A DNA stretch of 64,000 nucleotides, taken from NCBI GenBank assembly GCA_947568835.1, contig OX387610.1, positions 10,893,001 to 10,957,000 on the forward strand, read 5' to 3'. This document shows positions 43,801 to 54,341 of the stretch, in pieces. This DNA is from Protonemura montana (taxonomy: Eukaryota > Arthropoda > Insecta > Plecoptera > Nemouridae). The notes beneath the pieces are model-generated. The model saw nothing but the letters and a program-made list of their open reading frames with translations. It was not told the origin of the DNA and ran no database searches. Made by a program: the position numbers and the translations under genes. How positions within the stretch are numbered: the stretch's first letter is position 1; each line of letters starts with the position of its first letter.

Positions 43801-43947
43801 TTCACGCCGTTGATTTGGATTCAATTCATAAATTGCATCTTGAAGAATGCTCGCTTCTTGCTTGACTTTTCTTCCAACAACTGCTATCTCTTCTATTACT
43901 GCTGATCTTGTAATCCTACGTGATCTCAGTGCTGAAGTTGTTGCCAT
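40843..43947 (-). CDS. NTHL1: NTHL1 / endonuclease III homologue with altered active site
   Basis: Family role: bifunctional DNA glycosylase/AP lyase removing oxidised pyrimidines in nucleus and mitochondria. Four exons join in phase: 43947-43069, 42521-42351, 41914-41755, 41090-40843 (TAA), giving 485 residues (human about 300). Residues 1-250 are a lysine/glutamate-rich extension with nine psi-K-x-E motifs and a 44-residue internal repeat. The catalytic region starts at about residue 250 ([18 protein letters not shown]). It contains [16 protein letters not shown] and the helix-hairpin-helix [10 protein letters not shown] with the active-site Lys. After the last intron the sequence reads [12 protein letters not shown] where the family has VDTHVHR, so the catalytic Asp is Gly. 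The 4Fe-4S ligands are present as C-x6-C-x2-C-x7-C, while the family usually has x5 in the last interval. All junctions are GT-AG and the frame is intact, so this looks expressed, but perhaps not as a normal glycosylase. Confidence 0.93.
41395..41560 (+). repeat. Interspersed repeat with 'gaagaagtaac...gttacgaaacgtcg' hairpin
   Basis: Same family as 12288-12425, in the NTHL1 intron between exons 3 and 4. It contains gaaga, a 5-bp helix (gtaac/gttac) and gaaacgtcg, the same layout as the loop at 36560-36615. The tail 'cattcaaaacccatttcaaatagttttt' is shared with the other copy. Confidence 0.6.
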
Positions 43948-44164
43948 TTTATAGGTTAGAGCAGAGACGGTTGGTTAGCGTCCCGGTGTGTTTGTCATTT
44001 AAATTTTAGTAATAGTACTACCTGGCGGTGTAAAGTAGTACTATTTTAGAAAATATTGGTATTATTTCAAATTGTGGAGTCGAAATGCCTTAAATGACAG
44101 TAAAAAGTCTGATAAGAAAACTGATTAAATGCACATTCAAAAATTTGGTAAAAGAAACACATTC
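43948..44164 (-). other. NTHL1 upstream region
   Basis: Presumed promoter and 5' untranslated sequence of NTHL1. No TATA box or other specific motif could be singled out. Confidence 0.3.
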
Positions 44165-44500
44165 CTCTACATATAGCCTGCCCCATAGTCTCAAGAAAGA
44201 AGACACGTAAAGATCCGAATTTAAAACTAACGTCAAAGATTTTCTAGTCTTGCATTGCTTTTATAGCACAGAGGAGTTTTTAAATAGGGACATGAGCACT
44301 TGTAAATGAATATACTGCATAGAGGAATAGTTTAACCTCAGAGAAAAGAATGGGTTAGGTGTTTTACTTTTTGAAAAACTTATCACATGCCATAAAGTGC
44401 GTATATTCAATGAAGATATTCATTATATTTCAATGTCTATTCAACATATTCTCATGTTCAATGAGTGTGACAATAAATAAAAAAAAAAAAAAAAAATACA
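44165..44500 (+). mobile_element. LINE, 3'-terminal fragment
   Basis: The frame reads FKTNVKDFLVLHCFYSTEEFLN, matching the C-terminus of the longer copy at 45860 (AFLMKECFYSVKEFLNT). The copy ends in a long A-rich tail at about 44477-44497 after 'gacaataaat'. Only the last few hundred bases remain: a strongly 5'-truncated copy. Confidence 0.8.
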
Positions 44501-45859
44501 TGAAATATGCGAAATTAGTGATAAAACATGTGCAATAAAGAAATAATAATGAAAGTAAAGCAGCTGTATAGCTTCTCCTGCACTGCAACTTATAGTTATT
44601 TAAGAGAAAAATTTGACCTTCTGATAAAGTTTCAATTAGCAAGACTTCTTCAAAAAACATTCAGCAAAATTGGGATCCTTTGATTGGGATGAAATGTGCA
44701 AGAATAACAAAAATATATAAATCAATCTCACTTGTTGAAGCATTGATCAAGAAATTATGTTAATTGTGGTACTAACCACTGCTTTCATGAACCGCAGACG
44801 AAAAAGAGCCAGTCTTGGCGTAACACGCTGTTCCTTACTGACGCAAAGTAATACGCCTGTAATATTTAGGTTTGAGCGATTCCAATATCTACTAAACATA
44901 TGGTAAGCAAAATTAGTGTGTTTTGTATATTCTTGTATGCTAAAAACATCAAGATACCAACGTTCAAGTGGTCATGAAGTTATTTTGTACAACATTTTTC
45001 AATAAATGTACTGTAAATGTAAATCAGTACTGCATTTAGGACGATTGTACGTTGAATGTAACGATTGTACGGCAGCACAGCACTGCGTACATAGCGTTCA
45101 ATCTGCGTTCAATCTTGAAAATGGTCTATTTATTTATTGCTTCAAACATCTACAAGTTGTGTGAGCCCAAGGTGTGATGACGGATTGTGATCCAATCCCG
45201 AGATATAAAATTCATAAATTATGTGGTTGGAGTGTAGGTGTGTGAAACAGGGATTCTGTACGAGGTAGGATTTGGGACACATTTTGAAGGTTAAATATTT
45301 CTGGCAAATATAATGCAAGTTTATTTCAATATTTGGAAATTATTAAAACACAAGTGGTTTCCAAAGTCTGGCCATGATATGGTAACGTTGTAAAATAGTT
45401 TGACATTGTGATTGATCTTGGCTCACAAACTCATTAAATATTAAACTGTAGTTTTGGCATTGAATCGAGCCGTCTTACTCCTTATACATACGCTGTTTGA
45501 GGTATTTTCTATAAGCTACGTTACAGTTTGAAATAGGAAATATTCATGAAATTATTGCTACTGTAAAGCTAAGCCTTCTTTCAAGAAAAAAAAAAACACC
45601 TGCTGACGACAAAGAAAGGTTTTCAAAGCAACACCAAAACAAATTTTAGCTTCTGTCACAATTGGTTTTTTTTAATTTCTTGTGTATTTCTTATTCAAAA
45701 CCGTTGAAGATATTTTGGTATTGCTACGTTTGAAGATAACTGGCAGTTGCAACTAGGTGGAGTCACCAACCTTTTAAAAGTTAAGCGTTTTTTTGTTTGT
45801 TATTTCTTGTAGATTTACTCGTGTTGTAAACTAGTTTTTGCTTACTGAGAAAAGAGTAT
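44501..45859. other. Gene-free stretch between two LINE copies
   Basis: A/T-rich DNA with no conserved frame. 'caataaatgtactgtaaatg' near 44999-45018 could be another old LINE tail. Confidence 0.35.
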
Positions 45860-47545
45860 TACGAAATATTTAAAAAAATAACCAGAAAAAGATCGGCTGG
45901 TCACGATGAAATTCCAGCAAACATTTTAAAACGTGCTGCAGTCTTATTGTGTGAACCATTAATCTACATATGTAACTTATCATTAGAAACTGGTGTGTTT
46001 CCAGAAGTATTGAAGAAGTCTATTATCTGCCCTTTGTATAAAAGCGGAAATAAAGAACTGATAGAGAACTACAGACCGCTAGCACTCCAATCAGTATTTT
46101 CTAAATTTTTTGAAAATGCTTTTTGCTCCAGATTAACGTCATTCATAAATCAACATGAACTATTAAATGATTGCCAACATGGTTTTCGTAAAAACCATTC
46201 AACTTCCACTGCAATATCTCAATTTGTAAATAAACTTATGTCTTCTACATACTCGGGAAATCAAGCTTACGGCATATTTTATGATTATTCGAAAGCTTTT
46301 GATATGGTTAACCACAATAAGCTCTTTGAAAAACTTAATCGATTAGGAATTCGTGGAATGGCTAATAATTGGATTAGATCCTTCCTGAGTAATAGGACGC
46401 AAATTGTCAAAATAAATAGTAAACTAGGCCCAATTAGATCAAGTGAAACTATAATAGAAAGAGGAATCCCCCAGGGCAGTACTGTAGCTCCATTATTATT
46501 CATAATTTACACTAATGATTTGTTCAACACCATAACTAATGGCGATATAACTACATTTGCTGACGACACTACACACCTTGTGTGCGACAATATAAATACA
46601 ATTGCTTCTACTTGCTCAAATGCAGTTAAGCAAATGGAAGAATGGAGTTTTAAAAACGAACTACTGCTTAACAATAATAAATCGGTTTTGATTAATTTTA
46701 AAAGGAAGAAGACATATGATGATAACGAAACGAGCCCTTTAATATATCTTAATGGTAGAAGTATTCAGGTAAAGACTGAAACTAAATTTCTAGGACTGAT
46801 TATTGATAATAAACTCGATTGGGAAGCACACATTAAACTAGTTGCAAAAAAAGTTGCTTCGGGTTGTTATTTAGTGAAAAGAATTTTAGCTGTGTCTGAT
46901 TTCAATTCAGCGAAAGCTGTCTATTACGCATATGTGCACTCAAGACTGATGTACGGCATCACTTTATGGGGACATTCACACAAAATTAAAAAACTATTTT
47001 CACTACAAAAACGTGCAGTTAGAAACTTAGCTAAGGCAAGCTATGACCCAACCACTACAGGAATATATTATAAGGACCATTGTAAGCCGTTGTTTGTTAA
47101 ATTCTCTATTTTACCTTTGCCATGTTTGTATATATTTAGTATGATCATGTATGTTATCAATAACAAACATCTGTACAAACCTACGATAAAAAATCATGAT
47201 CATGATATAAGAGCAGGATGTAGAATTTTTAATATTGACAAGATCAACTGTGATCATGTACAGGGACCAATTATAACAGGCATCAAACTTTTTAACAAAC
47301 TTCCTGTGATCTTGAAAGAAAAAAAAGGTCAAAAAGATTTTGTTTCTTTAGTAAAAGCTTTTTTAATGAAGGAATGTTTTTATTCTGTGAAGGAATTTTT
47401 AAACACGTGACTTAATCTTGTAATTGAAGATTAGTAATATTGTTGTTTTATTGTTTATTGCTTTGATGTATAGAAAAATTGACATGTCTAATATTGTAGA
47501 ACAATCAATCTGGACCAATAATAAATAAAAAAAAAAAAAAAAAAA
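45860..47545 (+). mobile_element. LINE with reverse-transcriptase ORF, 5'-truncated (jockey/CR1-like)
   Basis: Non-LTR retrotransposon. The open frame runs from about 45870 (TRKRSAGHDEIPANILK, already inside the RT domain) to the stop at 47410 and is intact for about 510 codons. RT landmarks in order: KSIICPLYKSG, ENYRPLALQ, NDCQHGFRKNHST, FYDYSKAFDMVNH, RGIPQGSTVAPLLFIIY and the catalytic FADDTTHLV (the FADD codons are at about 46554-46565). The thumb and C-terminal region follow (VKTETKFLGLIIDNKLDW, YAYVHSRLMYGITLWG). The endonuclease and ORF1 are missing, so this is a dead-on-arrival copy, but the uninterrupted RT frame implies recent insertion. The 3' end is 'aataataaat' plus a 22-base A run. 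Confidence 0.95.
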
Positions 47546-47669
47546 ATAAAGTCATTGTCATTGATGCTTACTTCAACGATTTATATACGTAAATCGATAT
47601 TTGGAACCGTTATTATTTAAAAGTCGATTTTTCTTAAAAATGCGACTGCAAGCTCCCTCGGGAGGCGAC

Positions 47670-47850
47670 TAACCTAAGACTTTGGACTCTGACTAAAGAA
47701 ATAAACCCAATGGCATTGGTGCCTGTAAACTTAACAGTAGGACGTTTAACATCAGTGCTAGGACTCCGACTAAACCTGTAAACCCAATGGCAAGACATTT
47801 AATATTAGCGCTAGGACTCAGACTAAACCTACAACCCTAATAGTTCAAGT
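47670..47850. repeat. Degenerate tandem repeat of about 53 bp, 2-3 copies
   Basis: The phrase 'gctaggactc.gactaaacct' recurs at 47757 and 47809, with an earlier weaker copy near 47681. 'aaacccaatggca' is repeated. Related single copies occur near 49745 and 58645, so the unit is part of an interspersed family. Confidence 0.6.
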
Positions 47851-47957
47851 TACGAAACGATGCATTTTTTTACTCGGTGCAAAGGTAAAATAAGTCATGC
47901 GTCTCAAAAACAAAACATAAAAATATTTTATTGTTATGATCACTGCTACTATCTCAA

Positions 47958-48025
47958 AAATTTGCACCTGATCAAGGAATCGAACCCTGGACGCCCATTT
48001 CTCTACCCATTGAGAGCATTTGCAA
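47958..48025 (-). repeat. tRNA-derived SINE head (probable)
   Basis: On the minus strand 'ctctcaatgggtagagaaatgg' (A-box-like) is followed about 10 bp later by 'cagggttcgattcctt', which contains a perfect B box (GGTTCGATTCC). The two Pol III boxes are too close for a normal cloverleaf and no acceptor stem closes, so this is read as a tRNA-derived repeat. Confidence 0.5.
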
Positions 48026-48096
48026 TTTAAATGCAAATTAGAAAACATCTATGTTTATTTTCATCGAGCTAAAATGTAAAAACCACCAAATTAACG

Positions 48097-49405
48097 TCAT
48101 AGTGAGCTGGTCACGTTCTCGACCTTGACAGCAAGGGTCGGCACCGCGTGGACCACATTTCGCGGCAGGAAAAACACGTCAACTGGCGTGCAGGTCTTCG
48201 GCGCAATCGCCAGCGGTCCACGCTGACGAGCCCACATGTCTTTAAGAAGCGCCACTCCGCGCTCGGCGACCATCACGACCGCGGCATTCACGTTGCCGGA
48301 TGGTAGCGACGGGATGACTGAAGCGTCGATAACGTGCAGGCGATGAGTGCCGTGGACCCTGCACGTCATGGGGGAGTAATGATATCTGTGTCAACGACGG
48401 GTCATGTAGCACTATTGCCGTGTACGTTTTTATAGCCCAGAAGAAAAAGGGAAAGCCCAATGCCTATAAAAAGTTTCTCTTGTCAAAGTGCACAAAGCGG
48501 ACCACCGTCTAAAAGTCTCTTCCGAAGGACGGTAAAATGTGACAAATAAATGGATCAAATAGCCATGAAACCCCGATAGTGCGTTTTCTTTCCACTTCTC
48601 ATTAACATCGATAGTACGTTTTTATTTATAAAAATAAACAAAAGCGAGATACTGTTTTTAGACTCATGTCTACTTGATGTAACCATTTTCACATTCTTTT
48701 TTTTTTGTCAAAAGCGAGATAATTAAAAATAGCACAATACACGACAGCCTTAGCTCACGTCAGTTGCAATCCTTGATGGAAAGGCGTTAAAAATGTAACT
48801 AAAAACTTTGGTTCCGACCGCACAGTACCGAATCGATCGCATCAAGTGTGATTTAATTTCAACACAACTACCCCTTACCCTAGCCTGTGCAACGCTCCTA
48901 CCTGAGATGACTGGTGACCACGGCCGCCGGATCGCCGACGTGCCCCATGCTGCACGTGCCAACCGGATGGAACGCGGTCAAGGTCAGATGACGCACGTAG
49001 CACTCCCAATATGGCCGCGTGTCGAACACGTGAGCGGCACAGCCTGGGAACTGCGCGCGGTTCAACGAGGCGCCGAGCGCCACCATCGGCGGCGTCGCCA
49101 GGAGGCGTTTGACTAGAGCGATGCCTACAAAATGGCGCATAGGGTGAACCCGGTGTTGGTAAACAGCCTGAGCTGAGATGCGATAGGTTTTGCTGGTAGG
49201 AATGCTGAACACATGTGTCTCTCTTACCTTGAACTAAAATGTCGACGTCTCGGTCCACGGTCAGGTACCGGGGGTCGATGATCGGCGCCTCGTCGAAGCG
49301 CCTAGAGCGCAGGCGCACCGTGCCACGACTCTGTGGGTGGAGGAGCACGGGCAGGATGCTGGCCACCTGGCGGCCGACTAGGGGAGCGAAGTAAGAGCTC
49401 CAAGT
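48097..49405 (-). CDS. GMC oxidoreductase (glucose dehydrogenase-like), C-terminal exons only
   Basis: FAD-dependent glucose-methanol-choline family enzyme; insect members oxidise sugars, ecdysone or other alcohols, often outside the cell. Three exons join in phase: 49405-49228, 48902-49124, 48358-48097 (TGA), giving about 220 residues of the C-terminal substrate-binding domain. Motifs in order: ASILPVLLHPQSRG, PIIDPRYL..DRDVDIL, YWECYVRHLT, the conserved AFHPVGTCSMG with the catalytic His, and ASVIPSLPSGNVNAAVVMVAERG with the second active-site position. The N-terminal FAD-binding exons should lie upstream at higher coordinates, but the next 770 bp hold only repeats and then the divergent gene at 50178. 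Either the gene is truncated or its other exons are far away with genes nested between. A SINE fragment lies in its last intron. Confidence 0.85.
48476..48537 (-). repeat. 5S-derived SINE, short internal fragment
   Basis: The stretch 'cttgtcaaagtgcacaaagcggaccaccg' through 'cttccgaaggacggta' matches the SINE middle. It lies in the last intron of the GMC gene. Confidence 0.6.
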
Positions 49406-49499
49406 CTGCGAAGACCGGGATTGGTTGTGTGATTTGTGGGTGTAAAGACAGCGGGTTCGGGTAGGTTGTCGGTAAATATCGGTGAAAGACGTTGGCCGA

Positions 49500-49625
49500 C
49501 GATGAAGCTAGCCTGGTTGGAGCTGAGGGTAAACCCGGTGCAGGCACACAGCTTCCTCCAAACATTACATAGGGTCGAGCACTGCTTAGCCTTGTCCCTT
49601 TGATACATGTTGGCGCTGTCGATAT
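49500..49625 (-). repeat. Single remnant of the 68-bp minisatellite element
   Basis: It contains 'gatgaagctagcctgg', 'aaacccggtgcaggcac' and 'actgcttagccttgtccctttgatac', i.e. the flank plus one unit of the arrays at 11.5 and 26.5 kb, not expanded here. It lies upstream of the visible GMC exons. Confidence 0.65.
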
Positions 49626-50035
49626 GGTCAAATAATCTCCATTGAGGCTCACCCCAACGATTGATATACAATTACCAATACTTATAATATTATGTACGGC
49701 TATCAGTACCACGCATCATCGACTTGTTTGCTCAGCAAAACGTTCAACACTAGCGCTGAAATTCAGATTTAACCTGTAAAACCTAATGATCTGTTGGAAC
49801 GCAATACGTATCGTGACATATTAATGTTTCCAGTAAACTCTAATATACTGTGACACTGATAAAGATTGGCAAATCATCGACAATTTCACACAATCGCCAA
49901 GCTGGAAGGCTATAAGACTAAGTAACCTCGCCCCACCTTGACATAAGCTTAATTGATGTCCTCAACCGTAACACCAAACATCCATATCATTGAGAAGGTC
50001 ACGAATGTTGACACGATTTGCTCTGGGTCTACTCA

Positions 50036-50177
50036 GAAAACAATGGCGAGTGTCGTGTAGCTGGCCACAGCCAGGTCGACACAGGGTGGTCGCCTTGAGT
50101 TGTCGCAGTGAACGCAGTGAGTGCACGTGCGCCGTGACTCGTTGCCGGGCGACTGAAAACAAGAGAAAGCACGCACA
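50036..50177 (+). promoter_or_regulatory. Conserved 5' cassette upstream of secreted EF-hand gene A
   Basis: About 140 bp up to the ATG are closely similar to the region upstream of the gene starting at 59004 on the other strand. Shared blocks: acaatggcg, ccacagccaggt.gacaca, gtgccgtgac.cgttgcc.ggcgactga and gagaaagcacgcaca directly before the ATG. Shorter versions precede 53395 and 55126. Conservation at the same place in several paralogues suggests promoter and 5' untranslated sequence copied together with the first exon. Confidence 0.65.
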
Positions 50178-52469
50178 ATGGCGACCGCTGGCATGCTGCT
50201 GGCGGTGATGGCGACAGTGTTGGCACTAGCATATGGTGTGTTACAGGGTTTTTATTAGGGTTTAGGCCACCGATATCAAATAACCTGGATAGAGGTTCAT
50301 AGAGAGAGACTTTGAAGCCAAGGTCTATTTTGAGTTCTCTCAAAGAGACTGTGCTGTTTTGAGGGTTTTAATCAGTAGTTTTTGTGGTTTTTTTTAGATT
50401 TCACTACTTTATTGGTCGAAATTGGTTGACAACGTGTTTCAAAAACTCTGAAACTGGCATTGCAAATCTAGGGACTCCTCGAATTTAGAGACTCCTACCG
50501 GTTGCCAACAATGGATTGCCTGACTTCCATTTAGATCATCTGGCTGGATCCATGCTCTTTTCAGGTTATTTGAGATCAGCTGACTGGAATCTAGGCCATA
50601 TTCAGGTTATTTGCAATCAGTGGTATGGGGCATGGAATGTTGATTTTTTTCCGAAATGTCTTGAATTTCTGAATGTTCCGGTGTTTAAAAGCTGAAAGAA
50701 AAGGCATGTTATACCTATAATATTGGGGCGGCAAGCCGTGGTGCTTGCCCGATGAGGCCTGACGAGGCATGATGGGCGTATCACGAGCGTGAAGAGAGGA
50801 ATCCCAACCATTTTTAAAGAAGGTTCATCTTAAAAACTTAGCGGTGCAACATCATAAAAAAAAACTTGTAAACAGAGGATTTTTATTTTCTTCTTATTAT
50901 TTTTCATCTGATGAAATAAAAGTGCTAACACTTGAATGGTTAAATACTCAAATGCTTAGGAGAGGAAACTTAATCGCAATACGATTAACATCCGGGTTTG
51001 CAGTTGTCTGTTAGAAACGTGCTTAGCAACAGCCAATCAGAAGATGTATTTTGATGTTAACGGTCTGCTAAATAATTTACAAGCCACTGAAAAACCAGCA
51101 ATAAGACATTTGCAAAGCTTGATTAAGGGATGTTAGGTTAGGTTAGGTTAGGTAATTTGGTTAAAAAAAGTTTCATCTTTTGCGACAAATAGTTAAAAAG
51201 TAAACAGTTAGGCAGACTTTATCCGGTAATGTCGATTGGCATAATAGAGAGCGATAAAAAAACACAGACAAATCGAGATAAAACAAACGATTTCCTGCAT
51301 GATACCGAGTTAAAAACACAAAAATTGGTGAATTTTACCCACATTGGTAAATTTCTGTTCGTGCCCAGTTGTTACACATGTTTCTGATATTCCATTACTG
51401 TTCTACTAAAGCGAGTGCTGCCAGGTTAATAGTGTGCCGCCAGTGTAGCCGACATGTTACAAACACCCACCCAACTCACCAGCCAAATCTTCCCTTCGCA
51501 GGCGAATTCTCTTTCAAGCTACAAGACCTTCCGGCAAGAATGCTCGAAGCGGCCGACATCAACCTCGACGGAAAAGCGACTCTGCAAGAAGCTCTAGACC
51601 TGGTCTACGCCATGTTCTACACTTTCACCCCCGAGGATCTCTCCGTCTTAGACATTGACAACGACGGCTTCTTAACAGTCGACGAGGTAAAACCCAGCAT
51701 CGCAGACCTCAACCGCCTGTTCAATTACATCAACCCAGGTAACCTACCGGCGAAATTGTCTGCAAGAACCATCCTGGAATTCCTGACAAAACATGGAGTA
51801 GAGTTCGGGAACATGCAAAACTTCGATCAGCCTTGGGGAGCCGACGGCATCACCGTGGAGAGTCTGCTGCTATCTTCCGGGTTCTTCCAGTTTATTGACA
51901 AGGCAATGATTAGCTACCAGCTTGGGACGCACGGTATCAACAGAATGTTGACAAGCAACAACGAAATCGAAGGGTGGTTCAGCCGAAAAGTGACATTCCG
52001 AGGTGCGTGGAGCTCACATAGATTCATCGGGGTCATGAAAGACATGCGAATCATTTTCGACGCCAAAGACTTCGGCACTTGGATAACGCCGACCGAGATC
52101 CGTCGCATCAACGTCACGCGCAAAACCATCGGCTGGCCAACTCCTGAAATGAACGGGAATTTCTTGCTGGATACGGTGGCTGCGTTCGGAAGACACTATG
52201 GCCTCGGCTTGCTGCCCGGTATCGAGCAGCGGTTCGATGCAGTCGAGGCAGACGAGAACAAAGATGGCTACCTATCACCGTCCGAGTTAAAGAAGTGGTT
52301 GGGGGACTCGGCGAGCGCGCTGCTGGACGGATATTTTGTGGACGTGATGATAGCCGGGGTGAAGCATTTGCTGATGCGGGTCGCTAATTTGTTGGAGCGC
52401 TTTGTGAAAAGGGAGAGCGTTGGAAATCGTGGACTGTTGTTGGAGGACGCCGCCGATGTTGAATACTAG
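50178..52469 (+). CDS. Secreted EF-hand protein (gene A of the cluster)
   Basis: Two exons, 50178-50235 and 51502-52469 (TAG), joined in phase 1, give 341 residues. Exon 1 encodes a signal peptide (MATAGMLLAVMATVLALA). The start is fixed by homology of the preceding bases to other family members. The mature protein has three canonical calcium-binding loops: DINLDGKATLQE (38-49), DIDNDGFLTVDE (70-81) and DENKDGYLSPSE (270-281). The first two form a pair, the third is alone near the C-terminus. The middle (about 90-260) has no recognised domain. It is probably an extracellular calcium-binding protein. No named family was recognised. An AATAAA lies at 52515. This is the only full-length intact member of the cluster; the broken copies at 56117-57294 and 60110-60490 are its relatives. 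Confidence 0.85.
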
Positions 52470-53394
52470 AGGATTATGGGTATAGTCGGTACATTAGCCA
52501 GCCAGGAATTGGGCAATAAACTGTTAATTTTCAGATTTTTTTGTTGCTATCTTTGAAAACAAAAAATATCAGCAAATATAGAAGGTACATGGCCGAATTT
52601 ACCAACAGGCTGAACATGATTTTAACTTGACTTCGACTCAAGATTTGTGATTCCCTAAATCAGTGCATTTTCAAAACGCCAAGCAGGTCAATCTAGGCAA
52701 CAAACGTAAAACCAGAAAAATATAGTTTTTAGCACAAAGTTACAATATTAGGGATTTACGGGAATCTAAAGTAATTTTTAAAAGTATTTTAAGAGAGAAA
52801 ATTAATATTAATTTGAAAAAAAATGAGAATTTTAATAAAAACTTTATGGCAAAAGTTGCTGCTGGGTAGATTTCGTGTTCAGCCTCCGTGATCATTCAAA
52901 ATACAAAAGACTATTCAGTCCACCGAAATTAAATAAAAACACATGTTAAAAAGCGATAAATTGACGCAACGGACAACCTGCGCTCTAGCCACTGGTGCAA
53001 AAGAAATAATTATTTTAAACACCTATTGTCTTACATTTAAAATGTCACATAAAATTTATGCCCCGACTTAACTACAGTCATTTCAATTGTAATTTGATAA
53101 TCAAACATCAAGATTGTCAAATTGTACCAATAAATAAATGAACGGTTATTTTATTTTATTTTTATTTTTTTATCACGTCTCATTATCAAAGCCTGGTATC
53201 GTGTATAAAGTCGGTGACATTCACCGCCCTGAATGACTCTCAAAACCCATTTGACCACAAAATAGTACCTTGCGAAACAAATTACTATGACCTTATAGGT
53301 TACGGCCTATTCGTCGCACTAGGGTGCCGCCCGCTGTGAGCATTGTCTCAGTGAGAGGAGTGCCGTGAACCGTTAACAAGGGAAAGCAAGCACA
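52470..53394. other. Intergenic stretch between cluster genes A and B
   Basis: A/T-rich. A tRNA-like 'gcaccagtggctagagcgcagg' lies on the minus strand near 52977-52998. 'caataaataaatga' near 53129 could be an old LINE tail. The last 90 bp before 53395 resemble a shortened form of the conserved 5' cassette (gtgccgtgaaccgtt, gggaaagcaagcaca). Confidence 0.45.
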
Positions 53395-54341
53395 ATGGTG
53401 ACCGGTAGCATGCTGCTGGTTATAGTGATGGCTGCCATGCTGGCACTAACGGAAATAGGTGGGTTTTCTGAGAGAGAATTAGTTGTTAGATGACAAATAA
53501 ATCTGCATACACCTGCAAAATGTGTGTAAGGTTTGTTGCATTTCAATGCAATTACCCATTCGAGATAAGGGTATGTTAAAAACTAGACCTTCTGTTCTGG
53601 ACGCCCAGTGTGTCCGCAAAGGAGTTGACTCTCGCTGTCAATTATTACTGGACAGTTCGTGACAGGTGCTTGCTTTGCTTCTCGCAAAGGAGCGGATGCT
53701 CACCGTCCACTCCGTGCTGTACATTTTATGAAAAACACTATAGTCGTTCTACGCAAAGGAGCATTCACAAAAAAAAAAGTTTCTTGCCCGATTAATTTGG
53801 CAAATAGGTGCGAAACGAATGTTGGAATGAAACTTTCGAACTTAACTTTCCCCTATATCCGCTCCTTTCATGGTTTTTCTTTTGCTTTTGATGCTTTTCT
53901 TTGTTTCCTATGCTAGTTTTTTACTCTTAAACAGGTGCATCCCTGTCATTGCAATGCAGACTTTCTATATTGTTCTAAAGCCGGTTAAACGTCTTATATC
54001 CGTTCGCAGCTAACGCAAAGGCGTTGCACCGTCCTTCTGCACCGCATGCCCAAAATGCTGCCTTCTACAACGGTGTCCCTCCTTCCGAGATGCTGGCCCG
54101 ATGGAACGCGATTCTCGACGGCAGCCGTTCGGAAAACGGGACTATCCCGTATGAATTGGAGCCCCGGAGTCAGCGCGGTCGACGGAACTTGGAAAAGGTG
54201 GTCAAGAAGGTGCGCGAGGGGGCCGAAGGGCTAGGGGCGTTTTCGCAGATGGTCGAAGATTTGAAGTTGAGCGACGAACAGATCCTGGCGATGGTGATCG
54301 ACATTGGTATACCGGCGGTTAGGTCGTGGATAGGGGTGTAA
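53395..54341 (+). CDS. Small secreted protein sharing the cluster's signal exon (gene B)
   Basis: Exon 1, 53395-53458, encodes a signal peptide (MVTGSMLLVIVMAAMLALTE) and ends in phase 1. Exon 2, 54010-54341 (TAA), starts after ttcgcag and fits that phase. The product is 131 residues. The first exon and the bases before it are homologous to genes A, C and D, but the body has no EF-hand loop. It is a charged, probably helical domain (RRNLEKVVKKVREGAEGLGAF, then SDEQILAMVIDIGIP). Only the last 20 residues are faintly like the end of gene A. AATAAA lies at 54459. The intron contains degenerate copies of the exon 2 start (cgcaaaggag... at 53615, 53686 and 53751). Function unknown. Confidence 0.65.

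Larger units (their letters stand above)
47546..48096. other. GMC gene 3' flank with repeats
   Basis: Contains a 53-bp tandem repeat and a tRNA-like fragment, listed separately. A minus-strand AATAAA (tttatt at 48054-48059) lies about 40 bp past the GMC stop and probably serves as its polyadenylation signal. Confidence 0.5.

Noticed and set aside
47958-48025. A tRNA gene
   Set aside because: The B box is perfect, but the A-to-B spacing is too short and no acceptor or anticodon stem closes.
49302-49712. A 136-codon minus-strand frame overlapping the first visible GMC exon
   Set aside because: It is out of frame with the conserved GMC sequence and its upstream half is repeat DNA.
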